This document shows positions 1 to 7,675 of a DNA stretch of 9,653 bases, in pieces; the stretch's first letter is position 1, and each line of letters begins with the position of its first letter. The translations under genes and the position numbers were made by a program. The DNA is taken from the NCBI GenBank assembly GCA_023135025.1, contig JAGLTY010000052.1, positions 1-9,653 of the forward strand. The letters run 5' to 3'. Source of the stretch: Bacteroidales bacterium (lineage in GTDB: Bacteria > Bacteroidota > Bacteroidia > Bacteroidales > GCA-2748055). Below the pieces are notes generated by a model. That model did not search any database, had not been told where the DNA came from, and saw only the letters and a program-made list of their open reading frames with translations.

Positions 1-187
1 CAGCCGGATTGGTTACCACCGAAGTGAAATCGCCACCCAGTGCTCCAATGGCCCCACCCTGGGCTGCATACCTGGCTGTACCAAATGGATTATACTGGGA
101 AAACCTTAGTGCCTGCATCTCATTTTGGGCATCCAAAGCGAGGATAGAGCCCACAAGAAGCATGACTATAAATGATAATTGTTTCAT
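1..187 (-). CDS. OmpP1/FadL-like outer-membrane transport protein, N-terminal part only
   Basis: This is the first 62 codons of a gene that continues past the left edge of the window. The translation starts MKQLSFIVMLLVGSILALDA, a typical Sec signal peptide with likely cleavage before Gln-21. It continues with LRFSQYNPFGTARYAAQGGA and then IGALGGDFTSVVTNPA. The run of a 'GTAR' segment, a Gly/Ala-rich stretch, 'GALGGDF' and 'NPA' is characteristic of the N-terminus of Bacteroidota OMPP1/FadL/TodX-type beta-barrels, where the mature N-terminus forms the plug or hatch region. Family members carry hydrophobic substrates across the outer membrane; the substrate here cannot be told. No Shine-Dalgarno is visible before the ATG. 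The gene lies downstream of, and in the same direction as, the repeat-rich lipoprotein, with a 68-bp gap containing a hairpin, so co-transcription with partial attenuation is possible. Family assignment rests on sequence style only, because the barrel is not in view. Confidence 0.75.
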   Translation of the reverse strand, partial: MKQLSFIVMLLVGSILALDAQNEMQALRFSQYNPFGTARYAAQGGAIGALGGDFTSVVTNPA

Positions 188-216
188 AGCAGTATCTGTT
201 TTTGTTTCTTAGGAAA

Positions 217-241
217 CCAGGATCCCCACACAGGATCCTGG
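217..241 (-). terminator. Hairpin, possible weak terminator or attenuator
   Basis: Read on the minus strand, CCAGGATCC and GGATCCTGG form a perfect 9-bp stem around a 7-nt loop, starting 14 nt after the stop codon of the repeat lipoprotein gene. Only three T residues follow the stem before the sequence turns mixed (TTTCC), so termination is probably incomplete. It could instead be an RNA-processing or stabilising hairpin between two co-transcribed envelope genes. There is little room for a separate promoter between it and the ATG at 187. Confidence 0.5.
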
Positions 242-255
242 AATTGAATGACAGT

Positions 256-1806
256 TTAACGTCTCGATGAACCTCCTGAACTCCGGCTCGATGACCCACC
301 TGAACTCCGGCTTACGGAGCCACTTGAACGGCTTGAACCACCTGAACTCCGGCTTACGGAGCCACTGGAACGGCTTGAACCACCTGAACTCCGGCTTACA
401 GAGCCACTGGAACGGCTGCCTGATGAGCTCGGTCGACTGTAGGAGCTGCTGCTGCGGCCAGAAGTGCTCGGTCGACTGTAGGAGCTGCTGCTGCGGCCAG
501 AAGTGCTCGGGCGGCTGTAGGAGCTGCTGCTGCGACTGGGTGGAGCGGCCGAACGGTTAACGGTGGTGGTACGCCGCTGAATACCGGACTGGGTGTAGGA
601 CCTGTTCTGTGTGGCAGCCTTGTTATAGCTCGACGAAGAACTTGTACGCGGCTTGCTGTAGCTGGGTGTATAAGTTCCCCTGCGGTTGGTTGCATTGCTA
701 CTCCGCTGCTGAACATTTGCCGACTGCGTGGTCCTGGTGGTTCTAACAGCACTATTGTTGCTCCTTTGCACAGCACTGTTGGTATTGGACCTCACCTGTC
801 TTTGAGCAGCAGTGGTATTGTTCCTGCTTACCTGCCTCTGTTCCGTATTGGCCACCCTTGTATTGTTGCGTGTGGCTGATGTTGCTTTTGTTGAAGCAGT
901 GGTACGGCTCCTGTACCTGGGATCGCCAGCAGTGGATGCCTTGGAACTACCCGTGGTCACTCTGGATCGACTTGAATATCCGTACGAATGTCTGTTATCG
1001 AGCCTGCCATAGAGGTAGTTGGCGGAACCGTAATAGTCATTCCCGTATCTTCCGTAGTAGTATCCATTATAAAAACCATGGTTGTATCCACTCCAGTAGG
1101 AACCTCCGTAATAGGGGTAATATCCTCCGTAATATCCTCCGTAGTATCCGCCATAACCCCAGGGATCGTAATACCCGCCATAACCCATTCCATAATATGA
1201 ACGGTAGGGATATCCATAAGAGAATCTCATTCCCCATCCCGGGTAACCCCATCCCATGCTGATACCCCAGCTAAAGGGACTTCTGGTATACCAGTACATA
1301 TCGGTGTAGTAGGGATCATAGTAGTTCCAACCATAATAATCATCCGAAAACCTCCTCAGGTTGGAAGAGTAGTAATAGTCATTGGGATCGGAATAGTAGT
1401 TGTAATTATTAACGACTACAGGAGCACCTTCCTGGCCGTACTGTCCCAGTGTATCATATTCTATATACTGCTCTGCATAGAGCGCCTCACTACCCTCAGG
1501 AGCATAAGACTCTCCCAGCATTTTAGCTTCCTGCTGTAACTTGTATTTTTCATAGTCACTCAGGTTCTCATCTGCCACTACCGCGGATTTGGTATAGTTC
1601 GGCTGCTGGTATAAGGGTTGCGCGCTCATCGCTTCCTGGGGAGTCACAACAGGCTCCTGTACTACAACAGCGTTTGCTGCCTGCCTCTCTACTTTATTGG
1701 GATTATAATAGACATCATCATATTCCGCAGAAGCACTCTTTTGTGAGGAGCTGCAGGATGCCAGGACAATGGCGGTACTGATTATGGCAAGTGTTAAATT
1801 TTTCAT
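256..1806 (-). CDS. Low-complexity lipoprotein: Tyr/Gly/Trp-rich core and Ser/Arg-rich repeat tail
   Basis: This gene encodes a predicted 516-residue lipoprotein of unknown function. Residues 1-18 form a type II signal peptide ending in lipobox LASC (Cys-18). Residues ~19-130 are polar and acidic. At ~128-153 there is a 'PVVVNNYNYYSDP...LRRF' block, followed by an extremely aromatic Tyr/Gly/Trp/Pro region (154-262) that includes several GYYGGYY units. Residues ~270-420 are rich in Ser, Thr, Asn, Gln and Arg. Residues ~430-463 are 13-residue repeats of the YSRPSTSGRSSSS type, and ~465-516 are 14-residue repeats of the GSVSRSSGGSSRSS type. The tail is basic and very likely disordered. Similar YY-rich lipoproteins occur in other Bacteroidota, sometimes under the meaningless name 'vitellogenin II precursor'. 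The start at 1806 is chosen because it begins the signal peptide and has GGGAGG 7 nt upstream. An in-frame ATG at 1902 would add 32 residues that hide the signal. It probably sits in the envelope, lipid-anchored; a structural or polymer-binding role is inference only. Confidence 0.85.
   Translation of the reverse strand: MKNLTLAIISTAIVLASCSSSQKSASAEYDDVYYNPNKVERQAANAVVVQEPVVTPQEAMSAQPLYQQPNYTKSAVVADENLSDYEKYKLQQEAKMLGESYAPEGSEALYAEQYIEYDTLGQYGQEGAPVVVNNYNYYSDPNDYYYSSNLRRFSDDYYGWNYYDPYYTDMYWYTRSPFSWGISMGWGYPGWGMRFSYGYPYRSYYGMGYGGYYDPWGYGGYYGGYYGGYYPYYGGSYWSGYNHGFYNGYYYGRYGNDYYGSANYLYGRLDNRHSYGYSSRSRVTTGSSKASTAGDPRYRSRTTASTKATSATRNNTRVANTEQRQVSRNNTTAAQRQVRSNTNSAVQRSNNSAVRTTRTTQSANVQQRSSNATNRRGTYTPSYSKPRTSSSSSYNKAATQNRSYTQSGIQRRTTTVNRSAAPPSRSSSSYSRPSTSGRSSSSYSRPSTSGRSSSSYSRPSSSGSRSSGSVSRSSGGSSRSSGSVSRSSGGSSRSSGSVSRSSGGSSSRSSGGSSRR
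299..418 (-). repeat. 42-bp tandem repeat, about 2.8 copies, in frame
   Basis: Units start at 299, 341 and 383, each opening with CCTGAACTCCGGCTTAC on the plus strand. Copies 1 and 2 differ by about one base; copy 3 has one change in the middle and diverges after about 35 bases. The unit encodes a 14-residue Ser/Arg/Gly block in the C-terminal tail of the lipoprotein gene. Because 42 is a multiple of three, copy-number change would lengthen or shorten the tail without a frameshift. Confidence 0.9.
427..538 (-). repeat. 39-bp tandem repeat, about 2.9 copies, in frame
   Basis: Units start at 427, 466 and 505. The first two copies are identical over 39 bases (GCTCGGTCGACTGTAGGAGC and onward, plus strand). 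The third has changes near its start and breaks down at about 535. It encodes the 13-residue YSRPSTSGRSSSS block immediately before the 14-residue repeats in the same protein. The exact identity of copies 1 and 2 suggests recent duplication or ongoing homogenisation. Confidence 0.9.
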
Positions 1807-1813
1807 GACGTTT

Positions 1814-1819
1814 CCTCCC
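1814..1819 (-). promoter_or_regulatory. Strong Shine-Dalgarno deciding the start at 1806
   Basis: GGGAGG on the minus strand lies 7 nt before the ATG at 1806. Most genes in this window lack a good Shine-Dalgarno, as is usual in Bacteroidota, so this site stands out. It favours the lipoprotein start at 1806 over the upstream in-frame ATG at 1902. Confidence 0.6.
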
Positions 1820-1853
1820 GGTATTTTTGCATCTGGTGTTTTGCTGAATATTA

Positions 1854-1870
1854 AACAAAGTTCGTGCCAA
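1854..1870 (-). promoter_or_regulatory. Candidate sigma-54 (-24/-12) promoter
   Basis: On the minus strand the sequence TTGGCACGAACTTTGTT matches the sigma-54 consensus YTGGCACGRNNNTTGCW at every defined position except the C of the -12 GC (here GT). The GG at 1868-1867 and the G at 1856 are separated by exactly ten bases, as the sigma-54 geometry requires. Transcription would begin near 1844, giving a leader of about 38 nt that contains the Shine-Dalgarno at 1819-1814. The same bases include GAACTTTG, a near match to the Bacteroidota housekeeping -7 box TAnnTTTG, but no TTG box is found at the expected distance upstream. The site is in the gap between two lipoprotein genes, so it would give the repeat lipoprotein its own promoter. 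Confidence 0.5.
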
Positions 1871-1923
1871 AACAGATAATCACACCATGCGATTGAGTGC
1901 AATATAATAAATAATAAGAAACG

Positions 1924-3942
1924 TTACCACTCGGGTGTGGAACGGGTCATCTGGTGCATGGACTGATTATAGAGGGGGATGCGGCGGGGTGCGTAGGTGT
2001 TTCCCATCCTGGGATTATCATCCTGGGTGTAGATCCAGAGCTCGTTGAGGTCCCAGAGGATGATCTCATCGCGGGCATCACCGGTAAGGTCCGTTGCCAG
2101 GTAAAAGGAGACCGGGTGTCCATCGACAGGGAAGGCCACCGAAAGCTGGCCCGCAGCATCAAACAATCCACCCGTTACTGTATCGGCGGAGGTGATGAAA
2201 AACTCCTCCCCGTCTCCTTTCCAGTTAACGGTCTGGCATCTGAAAACGCCCGATTCCGGGAGGAAACCGGCTTTGACAGATCCCTTTGCATCCATCACAT
2301 GGGCAAGGCCATTGGTTCCCCACTCGTTGGATGTAAAAACCTCCAATCCGGGCGACTCAGCATCCAGGTCGGCCACACCAAGGTGACTTACATGACCCAG
2401 TATATTTTGTTTAATAAGGTGCCCTTCAAAGTCATAATAGATCAACCCCCAGTCACCCGCTGCATAGACCAGGCAGAGGGTTATCTGCTCGCCGTCGACC
2501 ATCTCATAAACGGATACACCGTTACAGCGGTCGCCAATATGGGCACCCACATCATAGATCAGCTCTCCTTCGGGATTGATGACCGAGTAACCCATCAACA
2601 CCTCATGTCGGCCATCCTTGTCCAAATCATAAACCATGGGTTGGGAACCGGAACCGGTATGCTGTTCCCAGATCAGCTCCCCCTTCTCATTCAAGGCCAT
2701 CAGGAGATGCTCACGGTCCGAAAGCAGCATGCAATTGTCCCTGCCCACACCCTTCAGGTCGCCAAAAATCAGTGAGTTGACATCAACCGATCCGGGAATT
2801 CTGATTCGCCTGGTAAGTTTTCCGGTTCGTCCGTCAAGAATATGAATCCGGCCTTTGCTCACAAAGATTACTTCGCGCGATCCATCTCCGTCCAGGTCAT
2901 GTACCTGTACCGGTAACTCTTCACCTGAACACCCGTTGCCTTTCAACAATTGACCATATTGCCACAGCAACTCACCCTCCAGGTTGATAACAGAGATCGA
3001 TCCCACACCCGATCCGGATGCATCGGGCCTGACAAACACAATCTCCTTGTTCCCGTCACCATTCAGGTCGCCCAACCTGATGTTCTGATTGGTACCAAAT
3101 TCACCCGTATCAAATTTTTTCCATCGTACCATCTCGGGATGATCACCCTGGTGAATTTCCGAGCGCCTGATAAGTTGCCTTTTCCTCCTGGAGAGTTTTC
3201 GCTGCTCGCCACTGAGCAGTTTTACCTCCACCCTGTGAAACTTTGCAGGCAGGTCTGAAATCAATCCGATTTTGCCTGACAGAGAGAGACCCTCTGCATG
3301 CATATTGATGGAATCATTCAGGATGGTAAAGACCTTGTTCCTCCGAACAGTAACAGTCGCATTTAATCTTTCACCCGGACTCCAAACCAGTGGTCTGATA
3401 TCCAGAATCCGTTCAATGGGCCTTAGCGGGGTAACCGATTGCTGCACATGTTTCAATGTAACTGTATTCCCTTCAACACCGAAGAAATAAAAATCGGCCG
3501 GATGCTTGTATCCAAAAATCACTCCACACTTATCAAATTTGGCCTGAGGGGTAAATCCCACCTCTATGGAGTAGTCGCTCCATAACGATTCTCCGGCTAC
3601 AATCATGGGATGGGTCACCAGGCTCAGGGGTGAATTTTTATCATTCAGATTGGTGAAGGTCTGGGCCAAATAGTTCTCCTCACCCTCTCTTCGGATCACC
3701 CACGCTCTGTCAAATCCATCCTGCCTGAGGGTTGAGGCCACACTCCAGCTCCCCATATTTCCGCGACGGGCATCAAAGCATATGGAAGGATCGGACGAAT
3801 CAAAGTAGGGTCTGTTGCCTGGCTCAAGTTCCTGGAAACCATCGGTAAAAACCGTGGTCTGTATCACATTACCGGAACAGGAAGAGATCAATATCAGAAT
3901 GGCAATATGTATGAACCTTGTTTTAAAAAGGTCTCTATTCAT
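1924..3942 (-). CDS. Lipoprotein with LamG-like domain and eight-bladed FG-GAP/VCBS-type beta-propeller
   Basis: This gene encodes a 672-residue predicted lipoprotein with a type II signal peptide at residues 1-21 and lipobox ISSC (Cys-22). Residues ~55-245 resemble a concanavalin/LamG or DUF1080-like beta-sandwich, with lines such as 'VIFGYKHPADFYFFGVEGN' and 'GKIGLISD'. A basic linker (~248-262, KLSRRKRQLIRR) leads to repeated 'DLxGDGxxEVxF' motifs at about residues 292, 349, 395 (degenerate), 439, 525, 573 (degenerate) and 618. Spacing is 44-57 residues except for one double-length gap, where 'VDGEQITLCLVY' near 482 could be the eighth blade. DxDGDG loops normally bind calcium. Eight-bladed propellers with such loops include PL11 rhamnogalacturonan lyases, and the 'APRRIPLYNQ' ending recalls polysaccharide-active propellers, but no catalytic residues can be assigned. 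Polysaccharide binding or cleavage at the cell surface is inference. It is divergent from the phosphatase gene across a 60-bp gap. Confidence 0.8.
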   Translation of the reverse strand: MNRDLFKTRFIHIAILILISSCSGNVIQTTVFTDGFQELEPGNRPYFDSSDPSICFDARRGNMGSWSVASTLRQDGFDRAWVIRREGEENYLAQTFTNLNDKNSPLSLVTHPMIVAGESLWSDYSIEVGFTPQAKFDKCGVIFGYKHPADFYFFGVEGNTVTLKHVQQSVTPLRPIERILDIRPLVWSPGERLNATVTVRRNKVFTILNDSINMHAEGLSLSGKIGLISDLPAKFHRVEVKLLSGEQRKLSRRKRQLIRRSEIHQGDHPEMVRWKKFDTGEFGTNQNIRLGDLNGDGNKEIVFVRPDASGSGVGSISVINLEGELLWQYGQLLKGNGCSGEELPVQVHDLDGDGSREVIFVSKGRIHILDGRTGKLTRRIRIPGSVDVNSLIFGDLKGVGRDNCMLLSDREHLLMALNEKGELIWEQHTGSGSQPMVYDLDKDGRHEVLMGYSVINPEGELIYDVGAHIGDRCNGVSVYEMVDGEQITLCLVYAAGDWGLIYYDFEGHLIKQNILGHVSHLGVADLDAESPGLEVFTSNEWGTNGLAHVMDAKGSVKAGFLPESGVFRCQTVNWKGDGEEFFITSADTVTGGLFDAAGQLSVAFPVDGHPVSFYLATDLTGDARDEIILWDLNELWIYTQDDNPRMGNTYAPRRIPLYNQSMHQMTRSTPEW

Positions 3943-3960
3943 TCCTTAGATTAACTTTTT

Positions 3961-3981
3961 GTAAATATACATTATATTTAC
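3961..3981. promoter_or_regulatory. Perfect 9-3-9 palindrome in the divergent intergenic region
   Basis: GTAAATATA, then CAT, then TATATTTAC form an exact inverted repeat centred at 3971, almost the midpoint between the two divergent start codons (3942 and 4003). Each arm contains TATATTTA, one base off the Bacteroidota -7 consensus TAnnTTTG, facing each gene. Classic -33 TTG boxes are not found at the right spacing on either side. The size and symmetry fit the operator of a dimeric repressor or a shared AT-rich promoter core; the regulator is not in the window. Confidence 0.5.
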
Positions 3982-4002
3982 GACTGGAAGGAAAAAACCG
4001 GA

Positions 4003-6120
4003 ATGCGCCTTAGACTTATTCTAATATTTCTGATCTTCTGTAAACTGCTTGCTGCACAGAAACCAGTAATCCTGTCTGATTTTGTACAGGAGGTTGGTAT
4101 TTCTGATATGCAGTTGCAGTTTCTGGACGATCCACACTGCTCCACGCTCCCTTCAGAACTATTTTCCGGGATGATGGACCACCAGTTCAAAGTGGTTGAT
4201 TTCAGCGATCCGGATCCCGCACTGGTGAACAGTGTACCTGGGAGCTGTATCTGGTTCCGGTTCTATTTCGTAAACCGATCCACACGTCAGTTCTCTTTCC
4301 ACCTGCAACGCAACGATATCTCTGAGTTCGATGAGTACAAACTGTACCAGATGTTCGACAACGGGATGGTGACTATACGCAAATCGGGGAACACTCTTAA
4401 CCCCAGAAAAAAAGATGTAAATATCAGCGGATCGGACGACCTTCGCATGTTCCTGCCACCGGGCCAAACGGACACACTCTACCTGAGGGTAACCCTGGGG
4501 CCCGAGTCTCTCCTCTCAGATCTCACCTTTACCATATCGACCCAGCATAGTGTACTTGCTCACGACCGCTCTAAACGGTTGGTATTCGGGATATTTGCCG
4601 GGATCCTGCTGATTATGGTCCTGTACCATATCCCGCTTTTTGTCAGAGGACGCGAAAACAGTTACCTCTATTACATCCTCTATATTCTGGCATTCCTCGT
4701 CTTCTTTATCAACAAGGAAGGATATATCTACGAACTGATTCCCAGGTTGATTAGAGCACCCATTACCATTTTTCTGCTTGAGATCTTCCTTCTCTTTTAT
4801 CTCCTGTTCGGCCGCTCCTATCTTGATACTCGCAATACCCTGCAGTCGTGGGATACCATCCTCCTGATTGCTGTCTGGTTTACAGTGGGCGGACTCATTC
4901 TGAATTTTGCAATTATCATGCTTCAGGAATTGGGAGTGGATGTACCATTTGTTATAGAACTGGGCGGATTTGCCATTATGATTGTCTCGGCCATTGGCTG
5001 CCTGTTCCTGGCTGTAGTACCTGCCATGATCCTGACCCGGGAGAATTTCCAGCCGGCCAGATACTTTCTCTTTGCAAACCTATTCCTGATACTGGGAATT
5101 GCCACCAATTATGCACTGGCCGATTATACCATTGGAAAACATAGTCTGGAGTTTGGTGTAACCCTGCAGATCCTCACTTTCTCTATTGGGTTGAGCGAAC
5201 GGATCAACCTGTTGAAGAAGAGCAGGGAGGTGGCACAGCGCAGGATCATCGATCAGCTGAAGGAGAATGCTGCACTGAAGGACAGAGTGAACCGTGAACT
5301 GGAAGACAAGGTCCAGGAGCGCACCTTCGAGATCCAGGCGCAGAAAGAACATATCGAGAAACAGAACAAAGAGATCAAATACAGCTTCGACTATGCCAAG
5401 AAAATCCAGAACACCGTATTACCTGGAAACGATGTGTTTGAAACCCTGTTTGGTGAACATTTTATCTTCTTCAAGCCAAGGGATATCGTAAGTGGTGATT
5501 TTTACTGGATCTCACAGAGCAATCACAGAATTGTGTTAACAGCAGCTGACTGTACCGGACACGGAGTGCCCGGGTCGTTAATGAGCATGCTGGGCATCAC
5601 CATGTTGCATGAGATTGTGAATGAGAAGGGGGTGATGAACTCAGATAAAATTCTGAACCAGCTGCGACTGAGCATTGCACGTACCCTGAAGCAGGAAGGA
5701 AAGATCGGTGAGCAGAAAGACGGGATCGACATGGCGCTGATTATATTTGATACCCAGACCAGACAGCTTGAATTTTCAGGTGCCAACAACCCCATCTATA
5801 TTGTGAGGAACGGCGAGATGCTCGAGTACAAAGGCAACAACATGCCGGTAGCCTATTACGAGAAAATGTCCGACTTTACGCGGTATACCATTGATATGAA
5901 ACAGGGAGACCGCGTCTATATGTTTACCGACGGATTCCCCGATCAGTTTGGCGGTCCACAGGGGAAAAAATTCAAATACCGTCCTTTCAAGGACCTGTTG
6001 CTGGAGGTGCATGAACGACCCATGGAGGAACAGCACCGGATCCTGAGCCTGATCTTCGATGAGTGGAAAGGCGACCTGGGCCAGATTGATGATGTGCTGG
6101 TGATCGGTTTAAGGCTATAA
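4003..6120 (+). CDS. 7TMR-DISM receptor with SpoIIE/PP2C-type serine phosphatase domain
   Basis: This gene encodes a 705-residue membrane signalling protein. Residues 1-18 are a signal peptide (LLAAQ end). Residues ~20-185 form a periplasmic beta-rich domain of the 7TMR-DISM extracellular type, including '[11 protein letters not shown]'. Seven hydrophobic segments lie at about 192-210, 221-237, 254-270, 286-304, 318-342, 351-370 and 381-396. A coiled coil follows (~400-458, rich in Lys/Glu/Gln), then a SpoIIE-type PP2C phosphatase (~465-705). The PP2C metal-binding landmarks are all present: SGDFYW (Asp-499), DCTGHGVPG (Asp-516, Gly-519), [13 protein letters not shown] (Asp-643) and [10 protein letters not shown]. 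The enzyme should therefore be active. Family members sense a periplasmic ligand and dephosphorylate an anti-sigma-factor antagonist or similar partner in the cytoplasm; neither ligand nor partner is identifiable here. An AAGGA at 3988-3992 lies 10 nt before the ATG. No terminator stem is seen before proS, 56 bp downstream. Confidence 0.92.
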   Translation: MRLRLILIFLIFCKLLAAQKPVILSDFVQEVGISDMQLQFLDDPHCSTLPSELFSGMMDHQFKVVDFSDPDPALVNSVPGSCIWFRFYFVNRSTRQFSFHLQRNDISEFDEYKLYQMFDNGMVTIRKSGNTLNPRKKDVNISGSDDLRMFLPPGQTDTLYLRVTLGPESLLSDLTFTISTQHSVLAHDRSKRLVFGIFAGILLIMVLYHIPLFVRGRENSYLYYILYILAFLVFFINKEGYIYELIPRLIRAPITIFLLEIFLLFYLLFGRSYLDTRNTLQSWDTILLIAVWFTVGGLILNFAIIMLQELGVDVPFVIELGGFAIMIVSAIGCLFLAVVPAMILTRENFQPARYFLFANLFLILGIATNYALADYTIGKHSLEFGVTLQILTFSIGLSERINLLKKSREVAQRRIIDQLKENAALKDRVNRELEDKVQERTFEIQAQKEHIEKQNKEIKYSFDYAKKIQNTVLPGNDVFETLFGEHFIFFKPRDIVSGDFYWISQSNHRIVLTAADCTGHGVPGSLMSMLGITMLHEIVNEKGVMNSDKILNQLRLSIARTLKQEGKIGEQKDGIDMALIIFDTQTRQLEFSGANNPIYIVRNGEMLEYKGNNMPVAYYEKMSDFTRYTIDMKQGDRVYMFTDGFPDQFGGPQGKKFKYRPFKDLLLEVHERPMEEQHRILSLIFDEWKGDLGQIDDVLVIGLRL

Positions 6121-6176
6121 CGCTTCAGCACCTCACCTTTTTTTCCTTTCTTTATACCTCAAAAAAAGCAATTGCA

Positions 6177-7649
6177 ATGGCCAAAGTATTAACCAGCATG
6201 GAAGAGAATTATGCACAGTGGTATAACGACCTGGTTTTGAAGTCCGGACTCGCCGAAAACTCGGCAGTGAGGGGTTGTATGGTAATCAAACCATATGGTT
6301 ATGCCATCTGGGAAAAGATGAGGGATGAACTGGACCGGATGTTTAAAGCCACCGGACATGAGAATGCATATTTCCCTCTCTTTATTCCCAAATCATTTTT
6401 CAGCAGGGAGGCCGACCATGTGGAGGGTTTTGCAAAAGAGTGTGCGGTGGTTACCCACTACCGCTTGAAAAAAGACGAAAAGAACGGGGGCATCATCGTG
6501 GACCCCGATGCAAAGCTGGAGGAGGAACTGATTGTAAGACCCACCTCCGAAACCATTATCTGGAACACCTATAAGAACTGGGTTCAGTCGTACCGCGACC
6601 TGCCTATCCTGATCAACCAGTGGGCCAATGTGGTCAGGTGGGAGATGCGGACAAGACTTTTTCTTCGTACTACCGAGTTTCTGTGGCAGGAGGGACATAC
6701 GGCCCATGCCACCCGGCAGGAGGCTGAAGAGGAGGCCATGCAGATGATGAATATCTATGCCGAGTTCTCTGAAAAATTCCTGGGTATCCCCGTTCTTGTG
6801 GGGAACAAGACCGAGTCGGAAAAATTCGCCGGAGCCGTGGAAACCCTCACCATTGAAGCACTAATGCAGGACGGAAAGGCACTGCAGGCCGGTACATCAC
6901 ACTTCCTGGGACAGAACTTTGCCAAGGCATTTGATGTACAGTTTACCAACAGGGAGGGGAAACTCGACCATGTATGGGCCACATCATGGGGGATGACCAC
7001 CAGAATGATTGGTGCCCTGATTATGGCTCACTCCGATAACAATGGACTGGTACTTCCCCCTAAGGTCGCACCCATCCAGGTAGTCATTGTACCGATCTAC
7101 AGGGGAAATAATGAGCTTCCTCCCATCGCAGAAGTAGCAAATAAAATGAAAGATGAACTTTCTGCACTTGGTATTGCGGTAAAATTCGATGATCGCGATA
7201 CCCAAAAACCGGGCTGGAAGTTCGCCGAATATGAGCTGAAAGGTGTGCCGGTAAGAATTGCCATTGGTCCGCGCGATATTGAAAACGGAACTGTGGAACT
7301 GGCCCGGAGGGATACACTGGAGAAAAAGGTGATGCCGCAGGAGGATATTGCAAACTATATCAAGGCCCTGCTGGATGAGATCCAGGAGAATATCTACAAT
7401 AAAGCGCTCAAATTCAGGAATGCCAGCACACACCGTGTCGATTCGTGGGACGAGCTGGTGGATGTTCTTGAAAACAAAGGTGGTTTTGCCCTGGCCCACT
7501 GGGATGGGACCCGGGAGTCGGAAGACCGGATCAAGGAGACCAAAGCCACCATCCGCTGCCTGCCCATTGATGAAGAACAGGAAGAGGGCAGGTGTGTGGT
7601 AAGTGGCAAGCCTTCTAAACAGAGGGTTGTGATTGCAAAAGCCTACTAA
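6177..7649 (+). CDS. proS: Prolyl-tRNA synthetase, short archaeal/eukaryotic type
   Basis: This class IIa aminoacyl-tRNA synthetase charges tRNA-Pro with proline using ATP in the cytoplasm. At 490 residues it is the short form lacking the ~180-residue editing insertion found in E. coli-type ProS. Motif 1 lies at ~34-71. The RPTSE loop (121-125) contributes to ATP and proline binding. Motif 2 is at ~154-176 (RWEMRTR through [13 protein letters not shown]). Motif 3 follows at ~268-296 ([20 protein letters not shown] through LVLPP). The anticodon-binding domain is at ~299-400. The C-terminal domain (~405-490) has two cysteines (461, 473) where related enzymes bind zinc, and ends in the conserved [10 protein letters not shown], whose terminal Tyr is typical of this type. 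Length and motifs indicate a complete, functional gene. The peptidase-like lipoprotein gene starts 26 bp after the stop, suggesting possible read-through. No clear promoter was seen in the 56-bp gap upstream. Confidence 0.97.
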   Translation: MAKVLTSMEENYAQWYNDLVLKSGLAENSAVRGCMVIKPYGYAIWEKMRDELDRMFKATGHENAYFPLFIPKSFFSREADHVEGFAKECAVVTHYRLKKDEKNGGIIVDPDAKLEEELIVRPTSETIIWNTYKNWVQSYRDLPILINQWANVVRWEMRTRLFLRTTEFLWQEGHTAHATRQEAEEEAMQMMNIYAEFSEKFLGIPVLVGNKTESEKFAGAVETLTIEALMQDGKALQAGTSHFLGQNFAKAFDVQFTNREGKLDHVWATSWGMTTRMIGALIMAHSDNNGLVLPPKVAPIQVVIVPIYRGNNELPPIAEVANKMKDELSALGIAVKFDDRDTQKPGWKFAEYELKGVPVRIAIGPRDIENGTVELARRDTLEKKVMPQEDIANYIKALLDEIQENIYNKALKFRNASTHRVDSWDELVDVLENKGGFALAHWDGTRESEDRIKETKATIRCLPIDEEQEEGRCVVSGKPSKQRVVIAKAY

Positions 7650-7675
7650 CAATTTAACATAATAAAATCGTTCCT

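Noticed and set aside
299..538. Possible CRISPR array
   Set aside because: The units are directly abutting with no unique spacers, belong to two different repeat types, and lie in a coding frame.
267..560. Plus-strand frame with repeated 'LNSGL' and 'CRSCCCGQK' units
   Set aside because: It is only the antisense reading of the in-frame tandem repeats of the lipoprotein tail; no start signal or signal sequence supports it.
1100..1170. Short direct repeats of about 12 bp (TATCCTCCGTAA-like)
   Set aside because: They are the coding sequence of the GYYGGYY units in the aromatic region and need no separate explanation.
1807..1902. In-frame upstream ATG at 1902 extending the repeat lipoprotein by 32 residues
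   Set aside because: The extension would bury the lipoprotein signal peptide, overlaps the candidate promoter, and has no Shine-Dalgarno; the ATG at 1806 has GGGAGG 7 nt upstream.
1954..2775. Long open frame on the plus strand (273 codons) antisense to the propeller lipoprotein
   Set aside because: It is fully covered by a gene with a signal peptide and clear repeat motifs, its translation resembles no family, and the openness is explained by the codon use of the opposite strand.
3943..4002. Standard Bacteroidota -33/-7 promoters for the divergent genes
   Set aside because: A TTG at 3959-3961 is only 11 bases before the -7-like box instead of about 19-21, and the other direction has no TTG at the right distance; only the palindrome is reported.
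6121..6176. Terminator after the phosphatase gene, suggested by a run of seven T at 6138-6144
   Set aside because: No stable stem precedes the T-run, so an intrinsic terminator is not supported.
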